Shown piece after piece: positions 62,944 to 64,000 of a stretch of 64,000 bases of DNA; within the stretch, counting starts at the first letter, position 1, and each line of letters begins with the position of its first letter. The notes beneath the pieces were generated by a model that saw nothing but the letters and a program-made list of their open reading frames with translations, was not told where the DNA came from and ran no database searches. Source of the DNA: Thermosediminibacterales bacterium (GTDB lineage: Bacteria > Bacillota > Thermosediminibacteria > Koleobacterales > JARRCM01); NCBI GenBank assembly GCA_029982205.1, contig JARRCM010000008.1:1-64000 (forward strand), given 5' to 3'. The position numbers and the translations under genes are program-made.

Positions 62944-63396
62944 TTGGAGTTTTTTTTTGTGATAGTGTTTTTAGTGTTAATTGACCAAATTTCGAAAAGT
63001 TATATTCAAAAGCTCATGAGCCCAAATGAGTCTATACCAATTATTAAAAACCTGTTTCATATAACTTATGTAAAAAACTATGGTGCAGCTTTTGGTGTTT
63101 TGAAACATAGAACAACTTTTTTTGTATTTATTAGTGTTTTAATTGTAATAATTATTCTAGTATATATGCAGTTTGTTCCCAAAAACAAAAAAGCTCTTAG
63201 ATTTGCCTTTGCTCTTCAGATTGGAGGAGCTCTTGGAAATCTATTGGACAGGATAAGGCTAAGTTATGTTGTTGACTTCTTGGATTTAAGAATATGGCCT
63301 GTGTTCAATATAGCGGATATGGCTATAGTATTTGGAGTGGGTATATTAATTTATGAAATTGTTTTTAATGATAAAAAGAGTTTAAAACCTTCTTAG
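62944..63396 (+). CDS. lspA: Lipoprotein signal peptidase II
   Basis: A 150-aa membrane aspartyl protease that cuts lipoproteins after lgt has lipidated them. Four spans; the conserved ALGNLLDRIRLSYVVDFLDLR and FNIADMAI motifs place the catalytic pair at Asp111 and Asp125. TTG 62944 follows GGGAGTGGG, and starts the first membrane span as in homologues; the frame is open from an ATG at 62899 that would add 15 residues. Confidence 0.94.
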   Translation: MEFFFVIVFLVLIDQISKSYIQKLMSPNESIPIIKNLFHITYVKNYGAAFGVLKHRTTFFVFISVLIVIIILVYMQFVPKNKKALRFAFALQIGGALGNLLDRIRLSYVVDFLDLRIWPVFNIADMAIVFGVGILIYEIVFNDKKSLKPS

Positions 63397-63409
63397 AGGG
63401 AGGGTTAAT

Positions 63410-64000
63410 ATGTCCTCTAAGAAATTAATAGTCGATTGTGAAAATGTCAAACGAAGACTTGATGTTTATCTTGTGCAAAATCTTAATAACCTTTCCCGAT
63501 CATATATACAAAAACTAATTAATGAAGGTTATATAAAAGTTAATAATCGAACAGAAAAACCAAATTACAAACTGAAGCTTGATGATAAAATAGAAATAGA
63601 GTTTCCGCAGCCCAAAGAGTTGTCTGTAAAACCTGAAAATATAGAATTGGATGTTTTGTACGAAGATGATGAAGTTATTGTAATAAACAAACCGAAAGGG
63701 ATGGTGGTTCACCCAGCTCCCGGCAACTATACGTCTACCATGGTAAATGCCCTGTTGGCACATTGTGAAAATCTTTCCGGAATTAATGGAGTGATTAGGC
63801 CCGGAATTGTACATCGCCTTGATAAAGACACTTCTGGAGTGATTATGGCGGCTAAAACCGATGAGGCTCATAAAGACCTTGCCCGGCAGATTAAAGAAAG
63901 AACGGTTAAACGCCGTTATGTTGCTTTAGTTCACGGTATTATAAAAGAAGATAAAGGATGCATAGATGCTCCAATTGGACGGCATCCTGTCAATAGAAAA
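63410..64000 (+). CDS. rluD: Pseudouridine synthase, RluD/RluC type (5' part; runs off the window)
   Basis: The first 197 codons of a 23S rRNA pseudouridine synthase. An S4 RNA-binding domain (~1-70), then NKPKGMVVHPAPGN and HRLDKDTSG at 135-143 with catalytic Asp138. RBS GAGGGAGGG. The frame is open to the last base. It follows lspA, the order found in many Bacillota. Confidence 0.93.
   Translation, partial: MSSKKLIVDCENVKRRLDVYLVQNLNNLSRSYIQKLINEGYIKVNNRTEKPNYKLKLDDKIEIEFPQPKELSVKPENIELDVLYEDDEVIVINKPKGMVVHPAPGNYTSTMVNALLAHCENLSGINGVIRPGIVHRLDKDTSGVIMAAKTDEAHKDLARQIKERTVKRRYVALVHGIIKEDKGCIDAPIGRHPVNRK

Overview
The window looks like a chromosome segment of a low-GC, anaerobic, endospore-forming member of the Bacillota, most likely class Clostridia. 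The evidence is strong purine-rich ribosome binding sites with many TTG/GTG starts, a full division and cell-wall (dcw) cluster followed directly by spoIIGA-sigE-sigG, spoIVA and a SpoIIP-type protein, an 8-Cys ferredoxin, and a biotin-dependent sodium-pump decarboxylase. I cannot name the species.

Layout. 1-3.5 kb: a four-gene membrane decarboxylase operon (carboxyltransferase, OadG-like, biotin carrier, OadB-like), best read as Na+-pumping methylmalonyl-CoA decarboxylase. Most of it is written in an extreme A/C-ending codon dialect unlike the rest of the window. 3.5-12.4 kb: an accessory stretch of short single-gene units on both strands. It holds a PhzF-like isomerase, a small Cys-rich protein, a DUF1232 membrane protein, a secreted CAP-domain protein, a frameshifted YheC/YheD spore-coat ATP-grasp gene, a Cys-rich probable coat protein, a CotE-like coat protein, Hsp20, ferredoxin, an RNase HII-like unknown, tRNA-Pro(CGG) and a DUF1657 protein. 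Four genes here carry CATANNNTA motifs typical of mother-cell sigma factors, and the DUF1657 gene has a near-ideal forespore (sigma F/G) promoter.

12.5-15.9 kb: an M16 peptidase pair (one inactive-looking, one with HFLEH) and lgt. 16-34.5 kb: the dcw cluster mraZ-rsmH-ftsL-pbp/spoVD-murE-murF-mraY-murD-ftsW/spoVE-murG-murC-murA-ftsQ-DUF881-sbp-ftsA-ftsZ, preceded by three 10-bp MraZ operator repeats. 34.6-37.6 kb: spoIIGA-sigE-sigG-ylmC. 37.7-43.7 kb: nrdR, a B12-type radical SAM protein, yfiH, then DUF1614, spoIIP and two tandem DUF3189 genes. 43.8-49.8 kb: a PDZ/radical-SAM DUF512 protein, der, plsY, gpsA and spoIVA. 50-56 kb: a threonine/aspartate operon led by an ACT-domain putative regulator (regulator-asd-hom-thrC-thrB-lysC), then tRNA-Pro(GGG). 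56.3-64 kb: an MFS transporter, a HlyD-like adaptor, ylmE-sepF-yggT-divIVA, an ACT-like regulator, mtnN, DUF5665, a DksA/TraR zinc-finger protein, lspA and the 5' part of an RluD-type pseudouridine synthase.

The core genes couple peptidoglycan precursor synthesis, divisome assembly and the switch to sporulation: divisome (FtsL/Q/A/Z/SepF/DivIVA), wall synthesis (Mur, MraY, FtsW/SpoVE, SpoVD-type PBP) and the compartment-specific regulators (SigE processed by SpoIIGA, then SigG), with SpoIIP and SpoIVA acting in engulfment and coat assembly. The items most worth a second look are the compositional island at 0.2-3.4 kb, the shared sporulation promoter motifs at 7.9-9.4 kb, the RNase HII-like zinc-ribbon protein, and the DUF1614-spoIIP-DUF3189x2 module. 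I saw no CRISPR array, rRNA, prophage or complete insertion sequence.
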